NCBI GenBank assembly: GCA_038030265.1
Contig: CM075940.1
Span: 29,984,940-30,048,939, forward strand
Direction: 5' to 3'
Length of the DNA stretch: 64,000 nt
Source: Corythucha ciliata
Taxonomy: Eukaryota > Arthropoda > Insecta > Hemiptera > Tingidae
Shown here in pieces: positions 12,255 through 25,100 of the stretch. Numbering within the stretch: position 1 is the stretch's first letter; the number at the start of each line of letters is the position of its first letter. The position numbers and the translations under genes are program-made. Below the pieces are notes generated by a model, which was not told the DNA's origin, searched no databases, and was given only the letters and a program-made list of their open reading frames with translations.

Positions 12255-13160
12255 TCAGGGCAAAGGCTCAACGTAGTTTTCGGGAACAAGACCAGTTTTA
12301 CCATTGAGTGTCCCTTCAAGCCATCCTGGCTCGAGAGAAGCTCTCACTGTTCCAAGAAAAATCAAAATATTTGAATGGAAATCCCTAATTTTTTATCCGT
12401 TGAAGTAAATTCGCTAAACGTTACCATTCGTAATTATTTGATTAGGGTCGAAAGTTAACTCGCCGTCGTGTTCTCCGACGCATGCGTATAACGTGCGAAC
12501 CCTCCTTAAAAAAGGGGCGATGAATAAATCGCGATTAAACAGTGGAAATCAGGGACAGGGTGAGACGCATTCGAACAAAATCACCAAGAAGCAACCCAGA
12601 TTGAAGAATGCTTGGGCAGCGTGGTGGGGTGGGGGGAAACTTACCCGTGTTGATAGACTCGACCATAATGAGACACTTCTCTCGCTGACGCCATCATAGC
12701 TTTTTGAGGAGCGCCATATGCATGGTTAGGAAAATCACGAGAGGGTAAAGATGATACACTCTCATTTGAGCTACTAGTCAGAGACTCCGGTGGATACGCT
12801 GAGTTATTAACTGCGATCAAAAATATTATTTTCATAATGTTGCTCAATGATGATGGGACCCCCCCCCCCGCACCTCCTCACAACAGTGTGAATGGTGGGG
12901 TGGGGCGGTGTCAGAAACTCACTTAAAAGAGGTTTCATCGAGGGTGAATGCGTTTGAGTTGGAGGATGAGACGAATTGGCGTGTGACGGCGATACGTTCA
13001 GACTTCCTTCGGAAAGAGCGGCGACGGCCGATGAAACGCGACCGGCGCGCAGATTTTGCACAGAAGGGAATGGAACTTGTGGTATGGCGTTAGCAACGGG
13101 AGAGGTGTGCGCAGAACTACTTATTGATTTCGCCCCGTCGTAAGGAGCTTTACCAGGAGG
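12255..13160 (-). CDS. Graf: Graf exons 16-19: Ser/Pro linker, C-terminal SH3 and stop
   Basis: Exons 13,160-12,923, 12,810-12,645, 12,504-12,425 and 12,346-12,255. Exons 16-17 encode a Ser/Pro/Ala-rich, probably disordered linker. Exons 18-19 form an SH3 domain: [20 protein letters not shown], then [20 protein letters not shown], with the ALYAC-like, DGELTF and P-N-Y SH3 signatures. In relatives this SH3 binds dynamin and focal adhesion kinase. The stop is TGA at 12,257-12,255. A consensus donor (AATCTG|GTAAGT) lies 16 nt after the stop, so a 3' untranslated intron or alternative last exon is possible. Confidence 0.88.
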
Positions 13161-16100
13161 CTGAACAGATCGAATTAAAAAGTTGAAATGTCTGAAGTTT
13201 TATGTTTTTCGTGCGAAGTGCGAGTGTTCACAGGCTCAGTGTTGTGTGTTCATTTTTATGCATTGACCAGTGCGAATGCAGCCTCAGTCACTTTACCCGT
13301 TCCCTTTTTTTTGACCGAATAGTAATTTTCCTGATCAGGTCAGGGAAAAATGCCTGACGAAACGTATCATTAAAATTAAAATAAGTTTGGCCCTGTTTAT
13401 CGATAGATTTTATTACAACTATTGGTACTAAATTCGGCCGAAAATGTCAGAAATAGTTTATAAAAGGCTAGAGATCTATAGACCAGACAAATTTAGACGC
13501 CAGCTAGAACACACACGGGATCTAATAAGTTAACCTTTGGTTTGAGTCAACACCTCAAAGGTTGGAGGCACGCATCTTTTCCCTCAATACACACTTGAGA
13601 GCACCTAACTGTTAAACAAATTGACATTAAAAAAAAAAGAACATTTCATTACCTGGGAAGTAGCCATCTTCCGTCGATTAACTGTAGGAGCAGCCGAAGG
13701 CTGTTGAACGAGTTCAAAACTATCCTCGTCGATATTAAAAATCTGACCAAAAAAAATTGTTGGAAATCAACAAATTTTATACCCATAATGGGTTGATTAA
13801 TTACCTGCTCGTATTTGTCAATTAAAATTTCAACGACGATATTATAAAATTTTATGTCTATAATAGCAGCAACTGTTTCTATTTCAGGACGAAGAAGAGA
13901 TGGTCCAAGACAAACCCCTAAATTGCTAGCAGTCATTAAATTCTTTTCAGCATTTAACGTTATCCTATGAAGATGCTCCATAAAAATTTTCAACATGTTA
14001 TAATTTGCTCTTGGAAGCCGATGAACTAAATGTGTGATGAGTTTAAGGCGTTGCTCAGCTGAATCGCATTCTAAAAAACAAAAACAAAAAAAAATTACAA
14101 TGTTGAAATTACCTACGGTACCTACGGCACACTTACTGGCTGAGGCTATAAATTCGCTATGAAGCTGGAATGTCATAAGAGGCTCGGGCAAATTTCTAAA
14201 ATAAGTTTTAAGGGCGGATGTAATGGTTTTAGTGTCCCATTCAGCTGAGTCGTCCATTTTTTCAAATTTTTTCCGGTCTAGGCCCATCGCCAAGAACTTG
14301 GTTATTTTTGAGGCGACGCCACCCACTCGGTAAAGCCCTTGTTCATCGAGCCCTACAAAAATTGATAAATTTAAAATGAAAAAAATAAGAGCGCGTAACA
14401 GTGGAGTAGGGGGGGGGGCGTAGCCAGCTCTTGATCTTGAGGTGAGGCAGAGGGCCGTTTTTATAGGGCTAGGCAGTGTACGCACCCGCCTATTAAGGGG
14501 TCCCGATCTCTCCGGCCTGGAATGAAAATCATTACAGGACAAAATCAAGGTTTTTTTTTTTAACTTGAATGAAAATCTCCGTTTTTCGAGCTAAAATGAA
14601 AGTTTTAGGGCAAAATCCCAAGTTTTTTTTTTTTGTTGTGAAATTGCCAGTTTTGTAGTTACCCCGTGTCACACGTGAGGCGGGACTCGCGCCATTTAAG
14701 CGTTTAGAGCATGTGTATAGCGAGTGCGCGATTTCAATCGAAAACGCACAAATGAAACACTGCGCTCAAAACAGCAGTTCAGCTTTTGTCGTAAAATCGT
14801 AAAGTTTTAGAAAAAAAAAATCTCGAGTTTTGTTGTAAAATCACCAGTTTTGGTGTAACACGTCTGCTCTGTCCTGAAATCGTCTGTTTCGGAGAAAAAT
14901 CTTCACTTTTGAGATAAAGTCGTCACTTATGTGGTAAAATCATCAGTTTCCAAATCAGCATCGTCTAAAACGTAAGATTTAGAGATAAACAGTGGTGCAA
15001 AATTGTCTGTTCTGGAGTAAAATAACCTTTTTCGGGGTGAAATAATCAGTCTTGGGGTAAAAACCATAGGTTTTTTTGTGTGTAACGTCAGTTTTGCATA
15101 AGAAACCAGTCAGTTCTTGGGATAAAATTGTCCGTTTTTGGGTAAAATCGTCAGTTTTGTAGGGAAATCGTCAATTTCACTTTTTTTACCTGGGGTGAAA
15201 TATTTTAGTTTTGTGGTAAAACCAACTAATTTGCAATTCGACTTGCTGACATCCCAGTTTCGCGGGGTTGCCTCTTTAAAATGACCCGTTTCACAAAGTT
15301 GGTTCACTAAAAGAACTTTTTACTTTTGGCTATATTAAAATCGGGAGCTTACAATTTTGTCCATCAGGCTTCCATGGCCCCTCCCCACAGTCCCCACCAT
15401 CCAAAAACCGGATCGCTGTATTACTTTGACTTTTTGTGATGATTTGCGGTGTTCTTTCAGAAGAAAAAGTATCAACCACAAATGATTTGTGTCCGAGATG
15501 ACCACAGATTTGTGTTGTACGCTCTTTAAAACGCGAATAAAGTTGTTTTACTAAACAACTCTCTAAATCAACAAGTAATATAATTTCAACATTGCATTAA
15601 ATTATGATTTTTCTGAATTTTAGCCATCAACTTGCTTTTAAAACCCACGAAATGACGTTTTCTCAATTTTAGTCTTGAATTATTTCTCAACTATAGCCGC
15701 AAATTACAGTTTTTCCTCAATTTCAGCCGTGAATTAGCGAATTTTCTCAAGTTCGTCCGCGTCTTATTATTTTGCGTTTATTTTGAGCGCTTTTTTATCA
15801 ATTTCAGCCGGCAATCAGCGCACGCGGTATTTCTCAGTTTTGGCCGCAAATTAGTGCGTTTCATTAAATTTATTAGCGCTTCTTCTCGATTAAGACGTGA
15901 ATTAGCGCCATTTCTCCATTATAGCCCTAAATCACCGCATTTCCTCAAATTGCTCCGTGAATCATCATAATCGTTTGTTTCCATTTTAGCTGCGAATGAG
16001 CGCTTTTTTCAGTGTTAGCCGCGACCTATATCTTTGTTTTAGCCGCGGTCTATATCTTAGTTTTAGCAGCGAATTATTCGATAATTATACCCCGCAAAAT

Positions 16101-19100
16101 ACCCCTTTTACTCAATTTCAGCTTCGAATTAGCATTTTTCTCCATTTTATAGCTGCGAATAAGTGTTTCTTGTCAAATCTAGCCGCGATCAACGCCTTAT
16201 CTAAATTTTCTTTTTGATCTTTGGGTGATCTTTTTATCTCGATTTTAGCCAAGACTCAGCGCGCTGTTTTTTGTCAGTTTTAGTCGCGAATCACCGGGTT
16301 TTATGATATATAACTGAGGTTTATCCGCCACTGCCCACAGGAAAACTTTTAGTTAGCTTCAAAAGCTTGAAAATGTCCACCTATAAACACGCTTGGGCCA
16401 ATTTCATCACCGTTAAATCTGGATATTCGGTTCAGAACTGGTAGGTTAGCCGCTGAAACCGATTTATCTAGTGGGTGGGCAGCCCCCTCCCCTTTTTTTT
16501 CTGGCCACGCCCATGGTGCGTAAGAATAAAACGGGTGAGGATTAACTGTTAAAGCGTACTTGGTTCAAGAAGCTCGATGCATCGAGCAACGAATGCAAAG
16601 CCAGCGTCGTCGAGAGCTGCACAAGGTTCTTCAGTTTTTGAGTGTTTTGTTGCCACTGGAGCACTATACGTCTGGAAATAACGTTCAAGAGTAAGAAAAT
16701 GATTCATCACAACTTGTTTACTGAGTTTAAAACGCGAAATTCAAAACGTCATCATGATTTCATTTTTTTTTAATGCTCAACAAATAGGAAAACCTGGAAG
16801 AAAAATACTCAATCTTCCAGAGAAGGATATTTCGATGACTGAAACCATTTTCACGAGCTTCACAAACTGTTTAGTACCTCGCTTAATTGAGTAGCCTATG
16901 CATTCAAGTATAGTTTGCATGCTGATAAACTACATTTATTAGCCACGCGAGGCTCAAAAGGATTAATTAGAGTCACAGTCTTTACTGGGGTAGCATGAGA
17001 TGTTAATTTGATGAATCAAAATACCAACGCTCAAGATTTTGGTTAAGGCAACGTATACCTTTTCATTTTGACGGCTTAATATCCAATATGAACATCTGAA
17101 GAAATAGGAAGCTAAGTATTAGTACTGTCATACACTGAAATTTGAAAGCTACTCATACTAGAGCGGAATATTTCATTTCTGGCACGATTACCCACTTGTG
17201 TGCAAGTATTTTAAGCATAAATAAGAGAGTTCATTGAAACAGGGGAGAAAGAAGGTCTTCATTATAAATGGAGGATCTGTGGTGTACTCACCGGTTCTTT
17301 TCCGTCCATGATATCCATCCATTGTCGTCTGTCTTCTTCAGACAAAGCTTGGAATGTGTACACAATGGGTGTCCTGAAAAGCTTGATGTAAGACCATTGT
17401 TTTGCCAGGGGCATGACTAAAAGAGGAAAAGGCGAATTTTGGTGCCTAGTGCACCCCATCCTCTCCCACTTCTAGATTCAGTTATATGGAAATCTTACCT
17501 GTCTGATGAAGTAAAAGTGAGATCAAAGCAAAACCTCTTGTCGATGGAGTCCGAAGTACGTCGAATACATGAGTCCAGCATTAAAACTTCACAGGGGTTC
17601 TAAGCAAGAAAAACACATTTCAAGTCACCGTTTAGAGACGAGAACTTCACTGAAAACTCACAAATTTCCCAATCATTTGGTTATAGGGCCTTATACAAAA
17701 TTCTTTGGTTTCTTTCTTATAAGTACAATAATGTTTCGTCCATGTGGTACCAAAGGCCTCTATAAAATTTCAGAAAATTCATTACGCATAAATGAAAAAC
17801 ATGGGTACCTGTGTCGAGAACTTACTTTTTTCCATGAGAAACAAATATCCTTCTTTTGTGTAAGGTTTATTTACGCCGCCCTCGACTAATTTCTGCTGCT
17901 GGTTGTGGGAAAGGGGGTTCGAATTAATTCGTTATTTTTGGGGGAGGGGGGGGGAGACATTGCTAAGTTTCACCGACGGACTCCTTACCGTTTGGCGCAT
18001 TTCAAAAGTTTTCTTCATCAAAGATTCAGTTTTATCCTTCGTGGAATCGAAGTTTTCTCTCGTCTGCAAATAACAATCAGAATTTGATTTCGAGTTATGC
18101 CAACCAAGGGTCTAATTAACGGATTCTGGCACCCCAGGCGTGTGTGTGTGGGGGGGGATGACAACATAGAAGATTTTTCGTCTTTCGAGTCCCTCCCATC
18201 CCATTCGACAGAAAGGAGTGCGTTTTAGATGAATTCCCAGACTTATCAAACTTTTCTCTGACGTTTTCCAAGTTTCCTACCCGAACAAACATCAAATAAT
18301 GTGATAGGTCCGTCTCTCATATCCACTGAACTTTCTGGGGACGCAAGAGGGCAGCAGGTGGTGGTTGAAGCAATAGGACAAACGCTTATGCATGGGTGTA
18401 GCCGGGGGTGGGGGCAGCTGCCCACTCTTGTTCAAATCGGCCCATTTTAAGTTGTTTTTTTTTAAGTCAAAATATCAATGTCCTTTAAAATCTCATTAAT
18501 AACTAAATTTTTAGTGATTATTTGACCATAAAATAGTGGACAAATCGGAACTTAACTTCATTTAACGAGCCCTATAAATAAACCATGCGGCAAAAAACTG
18601 GACATAATTAACTCTGAGATCGGATTTTTTATTAAACGAACTCAAATTGGGTCCCCGGGCAGTGGCGCCGAAACAGTTTCACTGATGCGTAGCAGAACTC
18701 TTAAAAAGACCCGACCCACACCAATAAGAGCCCCCCCCCCCCCAAGGCGGGGCAAGCCTTCGAGGCTAAAATTGAGAAAATACCAATTCGTGGCTTCTCG
18801 GAGGCAACATTGTTGCCAAAATGGTGAAAAAGTTCTAATTCATGGCACAAATTGAAGAAAACTGCTCATCTACGGGTAAAATTGAGACAAATCACTAATT
18901 CGCGGATAAACGTCAATTCGCCGCTAAAATTGCGAGAAAGTCATAATCGACGCTAAAATTGAGAAAAACGCTAATTCACAGCTAAAATTGAGAAAGACCG
19001 CTAATTAGCGGATGAATTAAGAAAAAGCGCTGATTCACGCATAAAGAGTATCAAAACGCAAATAAAGACTGAATTTGAATAAAAAAAACAAAACAAAACA

Positions 19101-22100
19101 CTAGTAATTCACGATTAAAATTTGAGAAAAACGCCAATTTGCGTTTAGCCACTTCGCCACTTTGTGGCTAAAATGGAAAAAAACACTAATCCATGGCACA
19201 AATTTGTAAAATTGCCAAACAATTAGTAAACTTGAGAAAAATCACTAATTCACGGCAGAAAATTGGGAAAAACGTCAATTCGACGCTAAAATTGAGGCAA
19301 TGTGGTAATCGGCGGCTAATACAGAGAGAAATGCTGATGCGTGGCTAAAATGGAGACGCAGCTAAAATCAATTGAAAGTGCTAATCGGCGGTTTGTAACA
19401 GAGAAAACGCTAATTCATGGATGAAATAGAGAAAAACCGCTAATTCGCGGATGAATGAAGAAAAATGTGGATTAAGTGTAGTAAAACGCTAATTAACAGC
19501 TAAAATTGACAAAAATCACTAATTGACGGCTAATATTGAGGAAAACGCCTAATCGTTGATAAAATCGCGCGGGGAAAAACGCTAATTCATGGCTAAAATT
19601 ACGGAAAACGACACCAATGCGCTGCTAAATGTGGTTGGAGCTTGTTTGGGATTTTGATGTGGTTTGGGCTTTACACGGTGGTTAGAGCTTTTTGTGGTTG
19701 GACGTTTGTTGTGGTTGGAGATTTTAATGGCTGGTACTTTGCTGTGGATCGGGGTTTTGTTGTTGTTTGGAACTTAGCGGTGATTTGGATTTTCGCAGCG
19801 GTTTGAGGCTTTGCTGTGGTTAGGGCTTTGGTGTGGTTAGAGCTTTTTGCGGTTGGACCTCTGCTGTGGTCGGAGCTTTCCTGTGGTTAGAGCTTTTAAT
19901 CGTTGATACTTTGCTCTGGTTAGGAGCTTTGCTGTGGTGGTTTGGTGCTTTGATGGCCACTTGCTGCCACTTTGCTGTGGTTCATGTTCAACAGTGGCTG
20001 TAACTTTGATGTTGATTGCAGCTTTGATGTTTGGGGGGGTTTGCTGTGGCTTGAATCTTGGCTGTGATTTGGACTTTTGCTGTAGTCGGAGCTTTGATGT
20101 GGTTAGCATTTCACTGTGGTTGGATCTTTACTGTGGTTAGAGAATTTAATTGTGGGTACATTGCTGAGGTTTGGAGCTCTGTTGTGTTTTGGAGGTTTGC
20201 TGGGGTATGGCATTCTATGTGATTGTAGTTTTACTGAGGTTTGGAGCTTTACTGTGGTTGGAGGTGAGAGATTTTTGTACTTGGTACTTTGTGTGGGTTT
20301 GAGATTTGCAGTGGTTGGGCCTTCTTCGTGGCTGGATTTTCACTGTGGCTTGTAGCTTTGGTGTGGCTTGGTGCTTTACTGTGGTTTTGGGATTTTTTGG
20401 GGCTTGGAGCTTCGCTCGATGTTACAGATATTTTGTGGTTGGCGATTTGGTATGGTTTTGAAATTTGCTGCGGTTTGGCCTTTTTTGTGGTTTAAAATAT
20501 TTGAAACTATAGCGAGATACTATTACAATTGTGAGTGTGGGGGGGGGACGTGTCTTTCAAAGGGCCCCATTGAGTTCCATCCCCGGGTCCGATATTCTCT
20601 CCACGACCCTGACGATCACTGATTAAAGCCGATGGTCTCGACCCAGTCACCCGCCACTGTACATCTGGAGCCCTTCCCCACTCCCCCCACAGGAAGCCAG
20701 AAGAGCAAACTCTGCCCCAGTAATCGGTCATCAACCCCTTTCACTCGAGGCCAAATCACAACCCCCCCCCCCGCTTCCCAACGTCGTATACCTCACGCAC
20801 CACGAGCGTCGAAAAGAGTTCACCCCACCCGCTGTGTGTCTTTCTAAAACGGCAGAAATTTTACGTAATTGTTTTACTCATCGTGCAATTCCAAAACCCC
20901 CTTTTTTTCTGATCCCTGGGATACCAGAAAACCTTGAACCCAAAAAATCCAAAACACTTACTCGCTGGATTCTAAACTGTAAGTCGTTCAAATACGGTCT
21001 ACTCTCTTCGGCCGTTTCGTACCCTTGATGATAAAAAGTAAGCCATCCGAGCATCAAAGTTAAAAGCTAGACAAAAGAAACGCTCGTAGTTTTTTTTTGA
21101 TTGGGTGAGAGGGTGTGTGGGAGGACTTACAATTTCAACAAACTCGAATTTCTTTCTCTCTTGAACTTCTTGTAAAAGAAATACATACTGGAGACTAGCG
21201 TGGTAAAAATGGCGCTGTTCCATTTCAAGCGAGGCATCAGCCTAAATGTGTACAAACAAATAATTCGTTTTATTTTATAACAAACTAATTTTTTTTTTTT
21301 TTTTTTTTTTTTAGCCTCTTACTTCTTGAAGAAAAGCGTCATGCTTCCGAGTGGAATGACTCAAGTAGCGTTCTTGGCTTTGACAGAATTTAGCCGTTTG
21401 TTTTTCAAATTTCTTCTTCCCTTCCTGAGACAAAAAAAAAATTATTGAAAATCTGAAAGCCATTAAATTAAATCATTTTATGGTCACCTTAACGCCTCCA
21501 ATCTTGCTTTTCCGGAAATCTTCAAGGGGAACTATTATTTGGTCGTGCGTTCTCGTTAACTATAACAATAATTTTTTATTGTGTTATAATCCGTTGAATT
21601 TTTATTAAAGTAATAGAAATGGGTTATTGTGCATATTAGCCATATTAACGAGGAAGTACAAGCAATTCAATCAATTAAAAAAAGGTGTTCTATTTTACAA
21701 GTGCGGAACTCGGCTCACATTCATATACGAACCATGTCTGGGAGATCAGAAATCCGAAATTAATTATTTCGGAAAGGATTCCTCCTATAACTTGTTGTTT
21801 GTTTTTTTTTTAAATATGTTTGCTGTTGTGACATGTTTTAAGTGTCTCAAAAAACAATATGTAGAAGAGAATACAAAATCAAGACAAAGAAAGGCAGCTG
21901 AACAATTTTAAAGGAAGAATTAATTGGGCATTAAAGGGTTTTCGGGTGGTTTTGATTTTGTTTGCCAACTTCCCTATTATTTTTTTAATACTGAATCTTC
22001 CTTTCCTTTCCTTCTTTTTTAATAATAAAATACGGATTAACAGTATTTGCATTGGGATATAAATATTTAAAAACCGTGGTGCTCCGGTAAGGAAGTGGGG

Positions 22101-25100
22101 CGTGAATCTAAATTTGACTAGTGAACTTAAGGTTCTAAGCTGCACTTCTCTTTGGGAGAAGATATTTTGGTCTAAAACAGACCTTGTTTCACCACTCTCA
22201 ACAACCATATCAAAAATATTTTTCAGCTCAAAACTTCACCCCATGTATTGTCATACATTAAGCCCCAAATTTGCACCTAGTTGACCCCCCCCCCCTTCGA
22301 AAGTTTCTCGAAGAATCAAAACATTGTGTAGGGGGAAGGGAAGTGTAGTTTAGGAGTGGCAGAACAACAATGATTCATGGACAATAACCAGGATGTTACA
22401 ACAATTATTCTATGCCAATTACGACGCTTGCACATTCAAGCCATCTCCTAAAAATGAGTTCAGGTTTAAAAAAAAAAAAGTTTAGGTACGGTGTATGAAC
22501 CACCCGTTCATACACCGCCCCTCATCATCTTTTAGTCAGGATATTATCAGTTTCCCCGATGCGAGACACGTATTGTGTTTATCTTACTTTTCCAACTACT
22601 TAAAATTCGATAACCATCACACTGCGTTAAAATATCACTGGCAAACGTCTCAAATACGAGTTTAAAAAAAGAGACATTTAGCAAAAAAATATATTTAATC
22701 GTGGAAAGGGAACGTGAAGTAAATCCTCCACCCTCACGCTGGGGTGGGGGGTTACAATGGACACCGGGCAACCGAAGCATTTAAAAAATGAATAAGAGGA
22801 AAAATTGAAATACTAATTTTAATTTCCCCAGTTTTCCACATCGGATGCAACCTTTTATAAATCGTCGCCTTCCCTTTCTCGAAAAGTGGAAATAGTAACG
22901 TTTTTTTTCTCATTAAACGGAATTTTATTCATAGTTGTCAGAGAATCGTGCAGAAACCGATAAAACTTTGGAGCTATGAGCTCGGGAAAATAATACACTA
23001 TGGAGAAACTCAAATTTAATTTAAAATGAAATTGGTACACGTCCCCACCCCTCTTTGCACATTCCTTAACAAAAATGCATTTTTTACCAAACACAACCAT
23101 CGCACAAAGAATAACCCTCCCCGCCGGCCAACAATGAGTAATGAATGAGGTAAACCCACCAACAGTCCAACACCACAAAGAAAAGAAAATACCTAAAGAA
23201 CACACAAAAAAAAGATGGGGCGGGAAAGGAAAGGACATGAGGAGGGGGGAGAAGGTAGCACAATGTTCCCAGAGGACACTTACCATTCTACCTCGCTCTT
23301 CTTCAATAGTATCAATGAGTTTTCCAAATTCAGCGAACGACTGCGAGATGATGCACTCGTCCTCAGTCAATGACTCGCCAATGCACTCAAATTTAAAGTT
23401 TTTCAACGTTGAACTGAGAGCTCGCTGAGCCTTGGATAAATCTGAAAAAATGGGATTTTGAGGAACTAAGCACTTTTAAAGATTTTTGTTTGTTTGTGAT
23501 ATTTATTTGCACTTTAGAGAAGAAACTGTAGAAATAATAAGTTATACAACAAGGGGATAAAGTGCCAATTCATTTGTAAGTCATTGTCTTCAGCGATCAG
23601 GCGGAGCCGAGTAAACGCTGAGATAATAAACGAGCAAATAAATTTACTTTTTCCACGAGTTACATACGCTACTTTCCGCGCGACGCTGAAAAATTGATGT
23701 ATTCATCAAATATGTAGACAGCTGAAATTGCTATCATCAGTCACTCTTATTCGCCATTTTATTAAATTGTATTTTATGGCTCACTGATGAATAATGAAAT
23801 CATTATTCCACTCGTTAATAGATAATTATTTCACAGTGCGCTTGTAAAGCTAAAATTCGACTTTTGCCACCAGGGTGGGTTCTTCATACAAATAAAAATA
23901 AATTCTGTTGTACAAATTCTGATTCTTAACTGGTCACAAAGAACAAGCGAAGCAATACAGCGAATCCTATCGGAAAGGTAATACGAGTGGACAAAATTAA
24001 GAAATACAATGAATACATAGAAAACCGCACATTGTGCATACATGAAACATAGTTTCATAAAACGACGTCTAATTTGTAAAACAAAGAGCCTCGGCGTTTT
24101 TGTAAACCTAACAATTCTGAAAGTATTCAAATTGAGATTCGGTGGAAGGGAAAGAGCAAAGACGAAGACAGTTGTAATTGAAGGACACATTTTTGAAGTA
24201 CTGACAAGGTAAATACACTTCGGAAATGAAGGCATTAAAAAAGAAAATGACTAAAGATAATCAAGCCAGAGGAACAGCTAATTAGATTACTCCCTTCTTC
24301 ATCACATTACGAGCGAAAAAAAAAACGTAAGAAAAAAAAACAACAGTATTCCTGTTCAAATTCCTAACAGAAATCACATCAAAGAAGAACAAACCTTTTA
24401 AACTATTCAGAGAAGCGGATCAATCAGACCACACGTCACGATATAAACATTTCAGAATGCTCGTTCAACGTTATTTTTGTGTGTGTGTGTGTGAGGCAAA
24501 CACATTTTAAGTGTAAAAGCATTTTTTTTCTGGTGTTTTAGGTGTTCTAATTCAAAACGTTTGAAATGACGAATTTAACTCGCAAGCTGGACAATTCTTC
24601 AAATATTTTATTTTCCCCTGTACAGCGTGCATTTTAGCCGATAAGGGTGCGAAAATTTACAAAAGTGATCAAGCCCAAACGAGTAGAAATGAGAACATGC
24701 GATAACGGTCGTTAAAGTCACCTTGAAAGATATCGAAATAATATGGGTTGTAAACATAACTTGGTGTTTAAACGGAGGATAAACAAAGCCTAAAATTGAA
24801 AGTTGCAATGGAGAAGGTGGACAGAAAAAACAATGCCCGCACCTTCCCCAGACTTTGGTCACTTTTGAAGCCATACGGAGCGAGCCAGAATTAATCAATA
24901 AATCGGCAATTTCGAGTAACGCTCGTTTTGTCCGGACGATAGTCACCATACGGGCATTACTCAACAGGAGCAATTTGAATATAGCGCTAAATACTAAGAT
25001 TGACAGCTCCAAATGGTACTTTTACACCCAATTTTCCTTAAAACAAATTCTCAGCATTTTCAGTGGTATCACGCGCAGGCCAAAAAATACCAATGCCCAG

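Noticed and set aside
13649..14548. 299-codon minus-strand frame as a single exon
   Set aside because: It reads through two introns of 62 and 66 bp that happen to stay open; removing them restores the family sequence.
18652..20587. Possible duplication TCCCCGGG around 18,660-20,579
   Set aside because: The word is part of common C/G-rich subterminal sequence and the right boundary lacks a matching inverted end.
22855..23406. 183-codon minus-strand frame as an independent gene
   Set aside because: Only 23,284-23,406 is coding (Graf exon 2); the rest is read-through past a consensus donor.
24608..25012. 134-codon minus-strand open frame
   Set aside because: No family resemblance, no splice support, inside Graf intron 1.
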